64,000 nt of DNA, from contig JAPZUF010000002.1 in NCBI GenBank assembly GCA_027533395.1, positions 186,001 to 250,000 of the forward strand, given 5' to 3'. This DNA comes from Cyclobacteriaceae bacterium. GTDB lineage: Bacteria; Bacteroidota; Bacteroidia; Cytophagales; Cyclobacteriaceae. Below are positions 26,710-36,786 of the stretch, piece by piece; the stretch's first letter is position 1, and the number at the start of each line of letters is the position of its first letter. A model generated the notes under the pieces. The model worked only from the letters and a program-made list of their open reading frames with translations, had not been told where the DNA came from and made no database searches. The position numbers were made by a program, and so were the translations under genes.

Positions 26710-27249
26710 CTAAATTCCCAGCTCTTCTTTATTCTTTTTTAAGACTTCAATAATAAAGGTGATGTGCTCTTGTAAATCGACACCCATCAGCTCTACGCCT
26801 TTAGCGATTTCATCTCGTTCTACTTTTGCAGCAAAGCCCTTATCTTTTAATTTCTTCATGACTGATTTTGCTTCAAGGGATGCAATGCCATCTGGTCTCA
26901 CTTGCGCACAAGCCACAATAAAACCTGTTAACTCATCACAAGCCAATAAAGCTTTATCCAGTAAACTATTATAAGGCACATTCCACTTGGTGTAATGGGC
27001 AGCAATAGCGTGCGACATTTCTTCTTCACCCAATTCTTTTAATTGTTTTACAATGATGTTGGGATGTTGTTCTGGATATTTTTCGTAGTCGGCATCGTGT
27101 AATAAACCCGTGCAAGCCCAGCGTTCAACATTTTGGTTTAATTGAAGGGCATACGCTTCCATTACTAATTCTACCGTTCGCATATGCCTGCGTAAACTTG
27201 TGGTCTCTGTAAGTGAGTAAACTATGCTTCTTGCTTCTTCTCTTGTCAT
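26710..27249 (-). CDS. HD-domain phosphohydrolase
   Basis: 179 residues. The metal site is built from the first His in LRRHMRTVELVM, the HD pair in TGLLHDADYEKYPEQHP, and HAIAAHY, with the closing Asp in LLACDELTGF. This is the HDIG-type subset with LLHDADYEK seen in many small hydrolases. The substrate is not evident; nucleotide or phospho-compound hydrolysis is usual. Short cytosolic protein, no neighbour that explains it; divergent from the CoA-transferase gene. Confidence 0.88.
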   Translation of the reverse strand: MTREEARSIVYSLTETTSLRRHMRTVELVMEAYALQLNQNVERWACTGLLHDADYEKYPEQHPNIIVKQLKELGEEEMSHAIAAHYTKWNVPYNSLLDKALLACDELTGFIVACAQVRPDGIASLEAKSVMKKLKDKGFAAKVERDEIAKGVELMGVDLQEHITFIIEVLKKNKEELGI

Positions 27250-27312
27250 GAACTTATTTTTTGATGCGATTAAAATTAATGATTTTTGTGTTCATCATCT
27301 TCAAAAAATCAA

Positions 27313-28419
27313 ATGGCTGTATTCAAGGATTTAAAAGTAATAGAATTGGCATCAGTATTAGCAGGACCAAGTGTAGGACAATTTTTTGCTGAGCTAGGAG
27401 CAACTGTTATCAAAATAGAAAATAGCGAAACAGGTGGTGATGTAACCCGTAGTTGGAAGTCAACACAAGAAAAAACCGATTCGCGCTCTGCGTACTTCTC
27501 AGCCATTAATTGGGGAAAACAAAGCCTTTCATTGAATTTAAAAAGTGAAAAAGATAAGCTTTTGTTTTTTGATTTATTAACCAATGCTGATGTTTTACTA
27601 ATCAGCTTCAAGCCTGGCGATGCAGAAAAACTAGGCGTAACCTACGATGCTTGTAAACATGTGAATGAAAAAATTATTTATGCAGCTATAACAGGTTATG
27701 GAAAGGACGATAATCGTGTGGGGTATGATGCTGTGATACAAGCCGAAAGTGGCTTTATGAGTATGAACGGAGAACCCGGAGGTAATTCACTTAAAATGCC
27801 AGTAGCACTAATTGATTTATTGGCTGGGCATCAATTAAAGGAAGGTATTTTAGTGGCGCTGTATGCAAGACAACGTTTGGGTATAGGTTGTAAGGTGGAG
27901 GTATCTTTATTAGATAGTGCTTTAGCCTCACTAGCTAATCAGGCAACTAATTATTTAATGGTGGGGAAAACTCCTACTAAGCAAGGTTCTTTACATCCCA
28001 ACATTGCGCCTTATGGAGAAGTAGTAAAAACCAAAGATGGAAGTGAAATTCTATTGGCGTTAGGATCGGATAAGCAATTTCAAGAATTATTAAAGTTGTT
28101 GAAGCTTGATGATTATTTAAACGATGAGCGTTTTATTAATAACGAAAATCGGGTAGCTAACCGAAAGGAAATGTTTGAAATAATTAATCAGGCTTTTCTT
28201 TTATTTGATTCAAAAGAAATTTTACCACGCCTACATCAATTTAAAATACCTGCCGGAAAAATTAATACAGTTCTGCAAGCTTTGCAATTACCACATGCAT
28301 CTCCCTTGATTTTTGATAAAGATGGATGTAAAGCAGTAAGGACTTTTGTAGCCCAATTCTCAAATGAAGTATTACAACCAGTTAAAGATTTAACGAGTCC
28401 ACCTTTGTTGCCGAAATAG
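27313..28419 (+). CDS. Class III CoA-transferase (CaiB/BaiF/Frc)
   Basis: 368 residues from the ATG at 27313, because MAVFKDLKVIELASVLAGP is the conserved start of the family; an upstream frame extension from 27286 has no support. The catalytic aspartate that forms the mixed anhydride is in GYDAVIQAESGFMS (about residue 139). Other family signatures are KIENSETGGDVTR and NWGKQSLSLNLKS, and GSDKQFQELLKLL late in the chain. It moves CoA between organic acids; the acid cannot be told from the sequence. Convergent with the CBM48 gene. Confidence 0.9.
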   Translation: MAVFKDLKVIELASVLAGPSVGQFFAELGATVIKIENSETGGDVTRSWKSTQEKTDSRSAYFSAINWGKQSLSLNLKSEKDKLLFFDLLTNADVLLISFKPGDAEKLGVTYDACKHVNEKIIYAAITGYGKDDNRVGYDAVIQAESGFMSMNGEPGGNSLKMPVALIDLLAGHQLKEGILVALYARQRLGIGCKVEVSLLDSALASLANQATNYLMVGKTPTKQGSLHPNIAPYGEVVKTKDGSEILLALGSDKQFQELLKLLKLDDYLNDERFINNENRVANRKEMFEIINQAFLLFDSKEILPRLHQFKIPAGKINTVLQALQLPHASPLIFDKDGCKAVRTFVAQFSNEVLQPVKDLTSPPLLPK

Positions 28420-28431
28420 TTTTAGAATTGA

Positions 28432-29850
28432 TTATTGAATCCAAACAACGGAGTTACCATTGCCATATTCGTTTTGTTCCCACAAAGCATTGCTCGGATC
28501 CAAAATCCATTCACCATCAACAATAAATTTGTAAATGCATTTTTTGTTACCGATGTAAACATCTAGTTTATATCCTTCTGGGGTTGGACGCATGGTGTAA
28601 CCATTCCATCCATTAAAGTTACCGGCAACTTTTGCTTCGTTTCTAGCTTTTTCTTTTGGTAAAAAGAAAGTGTGGTTAGGTTTAAAAACTTTTAATGAGT
28701 TTTGTTCGCCACCTTCCTCTGCAATTAGTTGATTATGGGGATCACGTATCCAGTTGCCGTCAACTATGAATTTATAATGATAATTGCCTGGTGCAGCAAT
28801 TAAATGATATGTCCAGACACCGTTGGTTTTTACAAGTGGTAATTCACCATCATTCCAATTGTTAAAATTTCCGGCTACAAAAACGCGCTTAGCTTGTTCA
28901 AAACCTTTTAGCTGAAACGTTAGCGTATCGCCCAAAGCGAAAACAGAATTTACGTGACCATCTCTATCAATTCTTGTTAATTTATTTGTTGGGTCGGTAA
29001 TCCAGTTTTTGTCAACTATGAATTTATATAAATGAGTTCCTTCTTTTAAATAAACAGAAATTATCCAACCCGCTTTTGTTTTTTTCATGGGCAACCTTTC
29101 TTCTTCCCAATTGATAAAGCTTCCAGTTAAGATAACTTTCTTCGCGTTTTCATACCCTTTTAATTCAAAGATTTTATTGGTAACATAATACACAGAGTTG
29201 CTTCCGCCTTCGTAATCAAATTCTTTATTGTTGTTGTTAGGATCTTCTAACCAATGACCATTTACAATAAATTTATAAACATGTTTACCCGGTTTTAATT
29301 TTAGTGAAACGACCCAACCACTATCGGTTGGCATCATAGGCGTCTTTAGTGTGCTCCACTCATTAAAAGTTCCGGATAAGAAAACTTCATGACTATCGGT
29401 ATGCCCGGGTAAATAGAAAGTAGTGATTTCGTTTTTTGTTTTTACAGATTGAATTTTTCCAAATTGATTAAATCCAAAATTAGCATCTGTTTGTTGTTGC
29501 AGGCGAGCTTGAAAATCCTGATACAAGGAGACTAAACTACTTTCTTTTAATTGTCCGGATAAGTCAACAACAGGTTTATAAACTGTAATTTGATTTTTAC
29601 CAACGCGTTTAACCTTCCAACCTTCTTTATTATAAACTCCCAAACTTTGGAAATTCCATAACGAATCCAACGAAACGCGATTCATGTTGAATTTCTCGAG
29701 TACTTTTTTCTGATCTTTATCAGATGTTCTTTTATCTAACAATAGTTTAATATAGCTACCATCAATCTTAATCGAATTACTTTGAGCCCATAAGGCACCA
29801 TTTGTCCCGAAAAAAAATACAAGTAGCCATATGGTAATCTTTAATTTCAT
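28432..29850 (-). CDS. Secreted protein with four tandem glycogen-binding (CBM48/AMPK-beta) modules
   Basis: 472 residues, signal peptide of 22 residues ending WAQ. After a 120-residue N-terminal region (SNSIKIDGSYIKLLLDKRT), four modules of about 80 residues follow. Each has the same pattern: a strand ending G-x-F-N-x-W (GTFNEW, GSFINW, GNFNNW, GNFNGW) and, 35-40 residues on, YKFIV(N/D)xxWxxDP. That is the early-set E domain that binds alpha-glucans in AMPK-beta and branching enzymes. No catalytic domain is present, so I infer carbohydrate or protein binding at the cell surface. ATGA overlap with the aspartic protease gene upstream. Confidence 0.85.
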   Translation of the reverse strand: MKLKITIWLLVFFFGTNGALWAQSNSIKIDGSYIKLLLDKRTSDKDQKKVLEKFNMNRVSLDSLWNFQSLGVYNKEGWKVKRVGKNQITVYKPVVDLSGQLKESSLVSLYQDFQARLQQQTDANFGFNQFGKIQSVKTKNEITTFYLPGHTDSHEVFLSGTFNEWSTLKTPMMPTDSGWVVSLKLKPGKHVYKFIVNGHWLEDPNNNNKEFDYEGGSNSVYYVTNKIFELKGYENAKKVILTGSFINWEEERLPMKKTKAGWIISVYLKEGTHLYKFIVDKNWITDPTNKLTRIDRDGHVNSVFALGDTLTFQLKGFEQAKRVFVAGNFNNWNDGELPLVKTNGVWTYHLIAAPGNYHYKFIVDGNWIRDPHNQLIAEEGGEQNSLKVFKPNHTFFLPKEKARNEAKVAGNFNGWNGYTMRPTPEGYKLDVYIGNKKCIYKFIVDGEWILDPSNALWEQNEYGNGNSVVWIQ

Positions 29851-30839
29851 TTGGATAGCGAACCGTGTGGATACAAGGTAAATGTTTTAGTAGAAAAATT
29901 AATATGTATTATTCCTTTTCGAATTAAATCATAGCCAACCATTAAATCAATTCTGGTACCATATCCATTGCTTAGGGCATCTAAATTGGTGATAATGGTT
30001 TCTGCATTTTGTATTTGAAAATGCTCAATAGAAAAAGAAGTTAAGTTTCCATACAAAACTTCGAGGCGAGAACCACCTGTGCCTAGCAAGGATTTTCTTC
30101 CATTAACTTCAAAAGCATTCAGCACTTTATCGGATAATCCTGCATGTAATACTGTTGTTTCAGCTCCAGTATCAAAGCATAGTGTTAGCTTTTTATCGGC
30201 CACTTTTACTTTTAGTAAAATCGCGCCATTCGATAAATCGATTGATGTTTTAAATAGAGGTATTTTATCTTCTAAATCAAGAAGTGTTTCGTTTTGTTTT
30301 GGTTTAGTATGAACGATTAATACATTATTGTTTAAGTCGAGGGTTATAGATGTTCCTTTAAAAACTGAGACACCTAATAAGCCTAAGATTTTTAAACCAC
30401 ATCGGTTTTCGATATGGCCAAGCTCTGTTACGTTGGCGTTTATTTTGGGTATACGCCACGTGCGTATGGTTAACTCTTTCGTTCTGGTTCGTTGTACAGT
30501 AGCCATACTTCCGGTTGCGCTCGTGGCCATCACATCTGTTTTGTACCACCAGTTTCTAAAATAAGTTTTGTTTACAATTAATTCTGGTGCACCTGTATCT
30601 AAAATGAAGTTACCAATGAGGGTATCTATTTTGGCTTCGATAACAATTAGTCTATTTACCCTTCTTACAGGAATAACCAATGCATCAGGATCGTGAATGG
30701 AAACATCGCCCAACAAGGTTAAATCTAAAGTAAGCGTATTGATAAAAATAGGTGATGGTTTATCGGCTAGCATGCGCGCCTGACTTTGGCTGAGCCAAAA
30801 AATAAAGATGAAGTTGATTATAGAGGTAAGAAAGCGCAC
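29847..30839 (-). CDS. Exported aspartic protease with two retropepsin-like halves
   Basis: 330 residues. An N-terminal hydrophobic segment (MRFLTSIINFIFIFWLSQSQA) makes it exported. Two retropepsin-type half-sites are visible: GNFILDTGAPELIV (Asp about 81) and LTLCFDTGAETTVL (Asp about 223), each followed by a hydrophobic strand and, about 70 residues on, I-L-G-x-x-x-F-like phrases (KILGLLGVSVF, LMVGYDLI). Bacterial proteins of this family usually carry one such half and must dimerise; here two are joined, as in pepsin. Overlaps the CBM48 gene by ATGA, so the two proteins are made together. Substrate unknown. Confidence 0.85.
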   Translation of the reverse strand: MRFLTSIINFIFIFWLSQSQARMLADKPSPIFINTLTLDLTLLGDVSIHDPDALVIPVRRVNRLIVIEAKIDTLIGNFILDTGAPELIVNKTYFRNWWYKTDVMATSATGSMATVQRTRTKELTIRTWRIPKINANVTELGHIENRCGLKILGLLGVSVFKGTSITLDLNNNVLIVHTKPKQNETLLDLEDKIPLFKTSIDLSNGAILLKVKVADKKLTLCFDTGAETTVLHAGLSDKVLNAFEVNGRKSLLGTGGSRLEVLYGNLTSFSIEHFQIQNAETIITNLDALSNGYGTRIDLMVGYDLIRKGIIHINFSTKTFTLYPHGSLSK

Positions 30840-30960
30840 TAATACATGTACGGCAAAAAATCATAAAAGTTCCTTCTTCATTGCGGAAATACTACCAATT
30901 ACTTGTTATTCTTTCTTCAAACATTTACACAATTGGTAAAGATGGATAGTATTTATCACG

Positions 30961-30968
30961 TAACTTTA
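30961..30968 (+). promoter_or_regulatory. Probable -7 box (TAACTTTA) of the tricorn-like gene
   Basis: TAACTTTA differs from TAnnTTTG only in the last base and would start transcription about 15 bases before the ATG at 30988. Confidence 0.4.
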
Positions 30969-30987
30969 ATTTATTACTTCCATTTCT

Positions 30988-33900
30988 ATGAAAAGAATAT
31001 TATCAACTTTATTATGCCTTTCTATAGGCTTTGTTGCCTTTTCGCAAGGTACACGATTGCTTAGGCAACCAACCATTAGCGACAAACACATTGCTTTTGT
31101 TTACGCAAACGATTTGTGGCTGGTGAGTAATGCGGGAGGTGATGCTACCCGACTTACCAGCAACGAAGGTGCTGAAAGTTTTCCTCACTTTTCCCCTGAT
31201 GGCAAATGGATTGCTTTTACAGCACAATATGATGGCAATACCGATGTGTATGTTATTCCGGTTGAAGGTGGGCAACCGCAACGTTTAACTTGGCATCCTT
31301 CGCCCGATAACGTAACAGGATGGACGCCAGATGGAAAAGAAATTTTGTTTACTTCTCCTCGTAAAAATGTGCCTACACAAGAAAGTAAGTTTTTTTCCAT
31401 TAGTAGAACCGGTGGCATGGAACGCGAATGGAATATTCCTCGTGCTGTAAATGGAGAAATATCTGAGGATGGAAAATACATCGCTTATCAACAAATAGGA
31501 TTCTGGGATCCTGAATGGCGCAACTACCGTGGCGGTCAGGCTAAACCTATTTGGGTGGTAGATTTGAAAACAAATGCATTAAAACAAACCAAGCAAACAG
31601 ATAACGAACGGCATACCGATCCGGTGTGGTTAAATAATGTTGTTTATCATATATCTGAGCGTGATTTTGCCGGAAACATTTGGAGTTATGATCCGGCTTC
31701 AGGCGCAGAGAAACAAATTACCTTTCATAAAGATTTTGATGTTAAGAGCTTAGATGCTGCAACAGGAAAAATTGTTTATGAACAAGCGGGCTATTTACAT
31801 GTATGGGATGCGAGTACAAATTCAACTAAACAACTCGCTATTAATGTGCGTGGAGATTTTGACTGGGCAAGAGAACGTTGGGAAGATGTAAGACCCGTTG
31901 CTTTACAAAATGCTTCACTATCCCCAACAGGACAACGTGCTTTATTTGAATACAGAGGAGATGTTTATACAGTACCTAAAGAAAAAGGAGATTGGAGAAA
32001 CATAACTAAATCGTCCGGATCAGCAGATAGAAGTCCGGTATGGTCGCCCGATGGAAAAAAGATTGCCTGGTTTAGCGATACAAGTGGTGAATACCAATTG
32101 ATGATTGGTGATCAGGAAGGTTTAGAAAAACCAAAAGCCATCGAACTTAAAAATCCCACTTTCTATTTTAAACCGCAATGGTCGCCAGATGGAAAATTTA
32201 TTGCCTGTACGGATACTGATTATAATTTGTTGATTATTGATGTGACAACTGGTAATGTTCGCAAAGCAGATACAGAGCGTTATGCACATCCTAATCGTTC
32301 TTTAAATCCGGTGTGGTCGCCCGATAGCAAGTGGGTTGCTTATGTAAAACTTCATGAGAATCATTTTAAAGTGGTGAAAGTATTTAATGTTGATACCAAC
32401 CAAGTATTGCAGTTAACGGATCAATTGGCTGATGCTATTTCGCCTGTTTGGGATGCCAATGGAAAATATCTATACTTCTTAGCTAGTACTAATTATGGTC
32501 TCAACACAGGTTGGCTAGATATGAGTTCGTACGACAGACCCGTTACCCGCGCTTTGTATACTTTAGTTTTAGCTAAAGACACACCCACTCCAATTGGTTT
32601 AAGAAGCGATGAAGAAAAAGAAAAACCGAAAGAGGAGAAAAAAGAAGGAACACCCCTGGTTAGAATTGATTCAGATGGCTTAGCCAATCGCATTTTTGCA
32701 GTAGATGTTCCGATAAGAAATTATACAGCTTTATATCCGGCAACGGATGGCTATATTTTTTATGTAGAAAATATTGCCAATCAGCAAGGGCAAACCATTC
32801 ATCGCTATAATTTTAAAGACAGAAAGACAGAAGTTTATCTCAGCGGTGTTAATGAGTTTTCTGTTTCCCACGACAGAAAATCAACCTTATATCGTGCAGG
32901 TACAACGTGGGGTATTTTAAATACAAGTGATAACGGAAAAAAATCGGGAGATGGAAAACTGGATGCGGTTGCATCCATCAAACATAAAATTGTACCAACA
33001 GAAGAATGGAAACAAATTATGAAAGAAGGATGGCGCTACCAGCGCGATTTCTTGTACGTTGATAACACCCATGGTGCACCGTGGAAAGAAGTATGGCAAT
33101 GGTATAGTCCTTTAGTAGAACACGTTCGCCACAGAACTGATTTGAATTATATAGTGGATATGATGGGTGCAGAAATAGCTGTTGGACATTCTTATGTAAG
33201 TGGAGGAGATTTTCCTAACGTAGACAATGTCCCTGTCGGATTAATAGGTGCAGACTTTGAAGTGGATAACAATTTGTATCGCTTTAAAAAATTATACTTA
33301 GGAGAAAACTGGAATCCGGATGTGAAAGCGCCATTGCGAGATACAGAAGTTAATATACAAGCTGGCGATTATTTGTTAGAAGTAAATGGTGTAAAAGTTG
33401 AAGCTTCAACTAATCTTTATAAGTATTTTGAAGCAACTGCCAATAAACAAACTAAGTTAAGAGTAAACAATAAGCCAACTTTGGAAGGCTCACGTTTGGT
33501 TACGGTTGTTCCTGTTGATAATGAAAACCAATTGCGCATGATGGATTGGGTAGAAGGTAACAGAAGAAAAGTTGATGAACTCTCGAAAGGACAAGTGGCG
33601 TATGTGTATGTTCCTAATACAGGTAATGGAGGTTATACTTACTTCAATCGGTATTATTTTGCACAGCAAGAAAAGAAAGCTGTAGTGATTGATGAAAGAA
33701 ATAACGGTGGTGGTTCGGCTGCAGATTATATGGTTGACATCATGGCCAGACAGTTGCAAGGTTATTTTAATAGCAGGGCTAATGATCATCGTCCATTTTT
33801 AACACCTAACGCTGGCATATACGGACCAAAAGTAATGATCATTAACGAAAGAGCCGGTTCGGGTGGCGATTTGCTTCCTTATATGTTTAATAAAATGAAA

Positions 33901-34209
33901 CTGGGCCCGCTAGTAGGTACACAAACTTGGGGTGGTTTAGTGGGAACTTGGGATACGCCTCCATTCATAGATGGCGGCAGAATGGTAGCCCCACGTGGAG
34001 GTTTTTATGATACAGATGGCAAATGGGCCGTAGAAGGTGTTGGTATTTCACCCGATATTGAAGTACAACAAACACCTGCCGATGTTATCAAAGGCAAAGA
34101 TCCACAATTGGAACGAGCGGTGAAAGAAGCTTTGCAAAGAATACCGGGCAACAGCTTAGAAATTAAACCTGAGCCTGCGCCTCCGGTGAAATATAAAAGA
34201 CCGAAGTAA
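30988..34209 (+). CDS. Tricorn-like protease (beta-propellers, PDZ, S41 core)
   Basis: 1073 residues, the size of archaeal tricorn (1071). Signal peptide of 19 residues ending AFSQ, so unlike the cytosolic archaeal enzyme it is exported. Residues 25-600 hold TolB-like propeller blades (FSPDGKWIAFTAQYDG, WSPDGKKIAWFSDTSG), with a charged linker (EEKEKPKEEKKEG) near 540-550. A PDZ domain precedes the core (VNIQAGDYLLEVNGVKV). Catalytic candidates: His about 734 in AVGHSYVSGGD (tricorn has Ser-His here, this has Gly-His), Ser about 958 in RAGSGGDLLPY, and Glu in WAVEGVGISPDIEV. It degrades peptides, probably in the periplasm. Followed by a strong terminator. Confidence 0.93.
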   Translation: MKRILSTLLCLSIGFVAFSQGTRLLRQPTISDKHIAFVYANDLWLVSNAGGDATRLTSNEGAESFPHFSPDGKWIAFTAQYDGNTDVYVIPVEGGQPQRLTWHPSPDNVTGWTPDGKEILFTSPRKNVPTQESKFFSISRTGGMEREWNIPRAVNGEISEDGKYIAYQQIGFWDPEWRNYRGGQAKPIWVVDLKTNALKQTKQTDNERHTDPVWLNNVVYHISERDFAGNIWSYDPASGAEKQITFHKDFDVKSLDAATGKIVYEQAGYLHVWDASTNSTKQLAINVRGDFDWARERWEDVRPVALQNASLSPTGQRALFEYRGDVYTVPKEKGDWRNITKSSGSADRSPVWSPDGKKIAWFSDTSGEYQLMIGDQEGLEKPKAIELKNPTFYFKPQWSPDGKFIACTDTDYNLLIIDVTTGNVRKADTERYAHPNRSLNPVWSPDSKWVAYVKLHENHFKVVKVFNVDTNQVLQLTDQLADAISPVWDANGKYLYFLASTNYGLNTGWLDMSSYDRPVTRALYTLVLAKDTPTPIGLRSDEEKEKPKEEKKEGTPLVRIDSDGLANRIFAVDVPIRNYTALYPATDGYIFYVENIANQQGQTIHRYNFKDRKTEVYLSGVNEFSVSHDRKSTLYRAGTTWGILNTSDNGKKSGDGKLDAVASIKHKIVPTEEWKQIMKEGWRYQRDFLYVDNTHGAPWKEVWQWYSPLVEHVRHRTDLNYIVDMMGAEIAVGHSYVSGGDFPNVDNVPVGLIGADFEVDNNLYRFKKLYLGENWNPDVKAPLRDTEVNIQAGDYLLEVNGVKVEASTNLYKYFEATANKQTKLRVNNKPTLEGSRLVTVVPVDNENQLRMMDWVEGNRRKVDELSKGQVAYVYVPNTGNGGYTYFNRYYFAQQEKKAVVIDERNNGGGSAADYMVDIMARQLQGYFNSRANDHRPFLTPNAGIYGPKVMIINERAGSGGDLLPYMFNKMKLGPLVGTQTWGGLVGTWDTPPFIDGGRMVAPRGGFYDTDGKWAVEGVGISPDIEVQQTPADVIKGKDPQLERAVKEALQRIPGNSLEIKPEPAPPVKYKRPK

Positions 34210-34217
34210 CCAAAATC

Positions 34218-34249
34218 AAAAGGTCTTGGGAAGCCAAGACCTTTTTTAT
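34218..34249 (+). terminator. Terminator of the tricorn-like gene
   Basis: Perfect 12-bp stem AAAAGGTCTTGG / CCAAGACCTTTT with loop GAAG and a T6 tract, 9 bases after the stop. The A-rich upstream side gives a weaker T tract for mnmA arriving from the other side. Confidence 0.9.
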
Positions 34250-34285
34250 TTAAAATAACTTTTCAAACATTACAAGAGAGAACAA

Positions 34286-35455
34286 TTACTGTATCACTCC
34301 CGACCCAATCAGTTCATCATCTTTGTACCAGGCTGCAAATTGACCGGGTGTTATGCCTCTTTGTGCTTTATCGAAATCAATATACAAACCTTCATCTGTT
34401 TTGATCAATTTGCAAGGTTCCAACTTTTGTCTATAGCGAATGCGTGCTTCATAACTCGCTTCTTCATTCGACTGCATTGCTAAATCGGGTCTTATCCAAT
34501 GTAAATCTGAATTCGGTATAAATAACGTTGTTCTATATAATCCAGGATGGTCATCGCCCATACCCATATAAATTACATTTTCTTGCGTATCGGTTCCGAT
34601 TACAAACATCGGTTTTTCGTGGCCGCCCATGTTCAACCCTTTTCTTTGTCCGATGGTGTAATAATGTGCGCCTTTGTGCTCACCAATTACTTTAGTATCG
34701 GCATTTTGCAAGGCGTAAGGCTTTGCTTTTTCTAACAGGTTATTTTCTTTTCTATTGAATACTTCGCTTGTTGAAGCTACTTCTAATACTTTACCTTTTT
34801 TTGGTTTTAGCTGTTGTTGTAAAAATTCAGGAAGGTGAACTTTACCTATGAAGCATAAACCTTGCGAATCTTTTTTCTCTGCCGTAGCTAAATTCATTTC
34901 TTTAGCAATGGCTCTCACTTCGGGTTTAGTTAATTCACCTATGGGAAACAAAGCTTTAGAAAGTTGTTCCTGAGTAAGTTGACAAAGAAAGTAGCTTTGA
35001 TCTTTGTTATTATCTTTTCCAGCTAGTAATTGATAAATCGTTTTACCATTTACAACTGTTTCCGCTTTGCGAGCATAATGTCCGGTGGCTACATAATCAG
35101 CGCCAAGTTTTAAAGCGGCTTTTAAAAAAATATCAAATTTAATTTCTCTGTTGCAAAGTACATCCGGGTTGGGTGTTCTACCTCGTTCGTATTCTGCGAA
35201 CATGTAATCGACAATACGAGTTTTATATTCAGCACTTAAATCGATGGCTTGAAAGGGAATGCCTAATTGTTGCGCGATGATGTTGGCATCGTTGCTATCG
35301 TCTAACCAAGGACATTCATTGCTGATGGTTACCGAATCATCATGCCAGTTTTTCATGAACATACCTATAACTTCGTACCCTTGCTTTTGCAGCAAATACG
35401 CAGTAACGCTGGAGTCAACCCCACCTGAAAGTCCGACAACTACTCTTTTTGGCAT
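34286..35455 (-). CDS. mnmA: tRNA-specific 2-thiouridylase MnmA
   Basis: 389 residues. The enzyme adds sulfur to U34 of Lys, Glu and Gln tRNAs using ATP. The PP-loop is [16 protein letters not shown], followed by [11 protein letters not shown] and the [13 protein letters not shown] region. The two catalytic cysteines are in [12 protein letters not shown] and GLCFIGKV. The C-terminal beta-barrels are present ([29 protein letters not shown]). Stand-alone gene; a TAAATTTG box lies 20-27 bases upstream of its ATG. Confidence 0.97.
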   Translation of the reverse strand: MPKRVVVGLSGGVDSSVTAYLLQKQGYEVIGMFMKNWHDDSVTISNECPWLDDSNDANIIAQQLGIPFQAIDLSAEYKTRIVDYMFAEYERGRTPNPDVLCNREIKFDIFLKAALKLGADYVATGHYARKAETVVNGKTIYQLLAGKDNNKDQSYFLCQLTQEQLSKALFPIGELTKPEVRAIAKEMNLATAEKKDSQGLCFIGKVHLPEFLQQQLKPKKGKVLEVASTSEVFNRKENNLLEKAKPYALQNADTKVIGEHKGAHYYTIGQRKGLNMGGHEKPMFVIGTDTQENVIYMGMGDDHPGLYRTTLFIPNSDLHWIRPDLAMQSNEEASYEARIRYRQKLEPCKLIKTDEGLYIDFDKAQRGITPGQFAAWYKDDELIGSGVIQ

Positions 35456-35474
35456 GTTTGATTGAAGTAGAATA

Positions 35475-35482
35475 CAAATTTA
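35475..35482 (-). promoter_or_regulatory. -7 box (TAAATTTG) of mnmA
   Basis: Reading the minus strand, TAAATTTG agrees with all six fixed bases of the Bacteroidota consensus TAnnTTTG and lies 20 bases before the mnmA ATG (35455). Confidence 0.55.
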
Positions 35483-35563
35483 TAAAAACCTGTGTGGCTT
35501 GTAAATGAATTTTCTGACTGAAAAGTTCAGTTATTTGTAGACAAATTTATTTAAGACAATCTT

Positions 35564-36775
35564 TTACTCAGCTAATAAAGTATTGATAGTCGCATTAAAC
35601 TCTTCCTTAAACTGTTCATAATAGATGCCAGTTCCAGGGCCAGAAAAGCCAGTGTGGATTTTTTTAACCTTGCCATCTTTTCCTATGAAAATTGTAGTAG
35701 GAAAAGCCAAAACTTTGTTAAGCATAGGTAAAGCTTCCGAAGCTTTTGCTTTGTCGTTGGTGCCTGCGATGACAAAAGAATAAGGAACTGAAAGTTTCTC
35801 TTTCATTTTCAATACTCTTTCTTTTGCATATTGAAAATCATCTTTGCGCTCGAAAGCTAATCCTAAAATTTCTACACCTCTGTCTGCATTTTGATTGTAC
35901 CATTCAGTAAGGAATCGCGTTTCATCCATACAATTAGGGCACCAAGTTCCGAAAATCTGTAAGACCAAAACTTTGTTCTTGTATTTTTCATCTTGTGGTG
36001 AAACTAAAACGCTGTCAGTATTAGGAAAAGAAAATGAAATAGTTTCATAACCTGGCTTTAAGTAAGTTAAAGCGTTAGCATCAGGCAAACTTGCGTTTTC
36101 ATTTTTTATTCCTTTCCAATTTTGATGAAAAGATTTTCCTGAATAAAAATGTCCACTGATTGAATCATTGTTTTGGGTTGCAGTAATAAGAAAAGCATGG
36201 TTGCCATCGAAGGCACTTAATTTTAATTCGTTATCTACAACATTTCCTTCCAAGTAACGGTAGTCGCCAGTTGGTGTTAAAAAAGTGCCAGTAACAGTAT
36301 TTCCTTTTTGTTCGAAGATACCTACGGCATCAGTTGTATCATTCTCGTTATAAAAAGTAATTGCATACTTACCAGAAAAATTGATTGATGTATTTTGAAT
36401 TGTTGGTACAAAACGAAAAGTATCACCTCTTTTGGCAGTGAAGGGAATGGGGTTTTGGATATCGTAATACTTCACAAAATTTCCTTTCATCACATCTCCC
36501 TCAACGGTAACTTCTAAAGCTGCATCAAAGATATGGAGCGTCAATACCAAAGTATCATCTTGCCATTTTACTTCTGATAGTTCAATGTTTTCAGTGCCGT
36601 TGTGAATGGTTGCTTTTAATCCTTTTTCATTTTCTTCTATTGAAAAAGTAAAAGGCAAAACCTGATTTTGAATTTCAAGTTCTGCTCGCCAGGTTCCATT
36701 AACAGCTGGTTTTTTTGAGCAAGACATCATTATGTATACAGTAAAAGCAAAAAATAAGAAAAATGAAAAACGCAT
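35564..36775 (-). CDS. TlpA-like thiol-disulfide oxidoreductase lipoprotein
   Basis: 403 residues. The N-terminus ends in MMSCSKK, a lipobox with the lipidated cysteine. Residues 25-230 are beta-rich, with repeated hits of a lipocalin-like pattern (GTWRAELEIQ, NGTENIELSEVKWQDDTLVL, GKYAITFYNENDT). The last 150 residues are a thioredoxin fold with the active site FGTWCPNCMDETRFL and the cis-proline in LAFPTTIFIG. A reductase or isomerase in the periplasm, anchored to a membrane; cytochrome c maturation or general disulfide repair is possible. Starts 11 bases after the TPR gene's stop, same strand. Confidence 0.88.
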   Translation of the reverse strand: MRFSFFLFFAFTVYIMMSCSKKPAVNGTWRAELEIQNQVLPFTFSIEENEKGLKATIHNGTENIELSEVKWQDDTLVLTLHIFDAALEVTVEGDVMKGNFVKYYDIQNPIPFTAKRGDTFRFVPTIQNTSINFSGKYAITFYNENDTTDAVGIFEQKGNTVTGTFLTPTGDYRYLEGNVVDNELKLSAFDGNHAFLITATQNNDSISGHFYSGKSFHQNWKGIKNENASLPDANALTYLKPGYETISFSFPNTDSVLVSPQDEKYKNKVLVLQIFGTWCPNCMDETRFLTEWYNQNADRGVEILGLAFERKDDFQYAKERVLKMKEKLSVPYSFVIAGTNDKAKASEALPMLNKVLAFPTTIFIGKDGKVKKIHTGFSGPGTGIYYEQFKEEFNATINTLLAE

Positions 36776-36786
36776 ATAAATGAATA

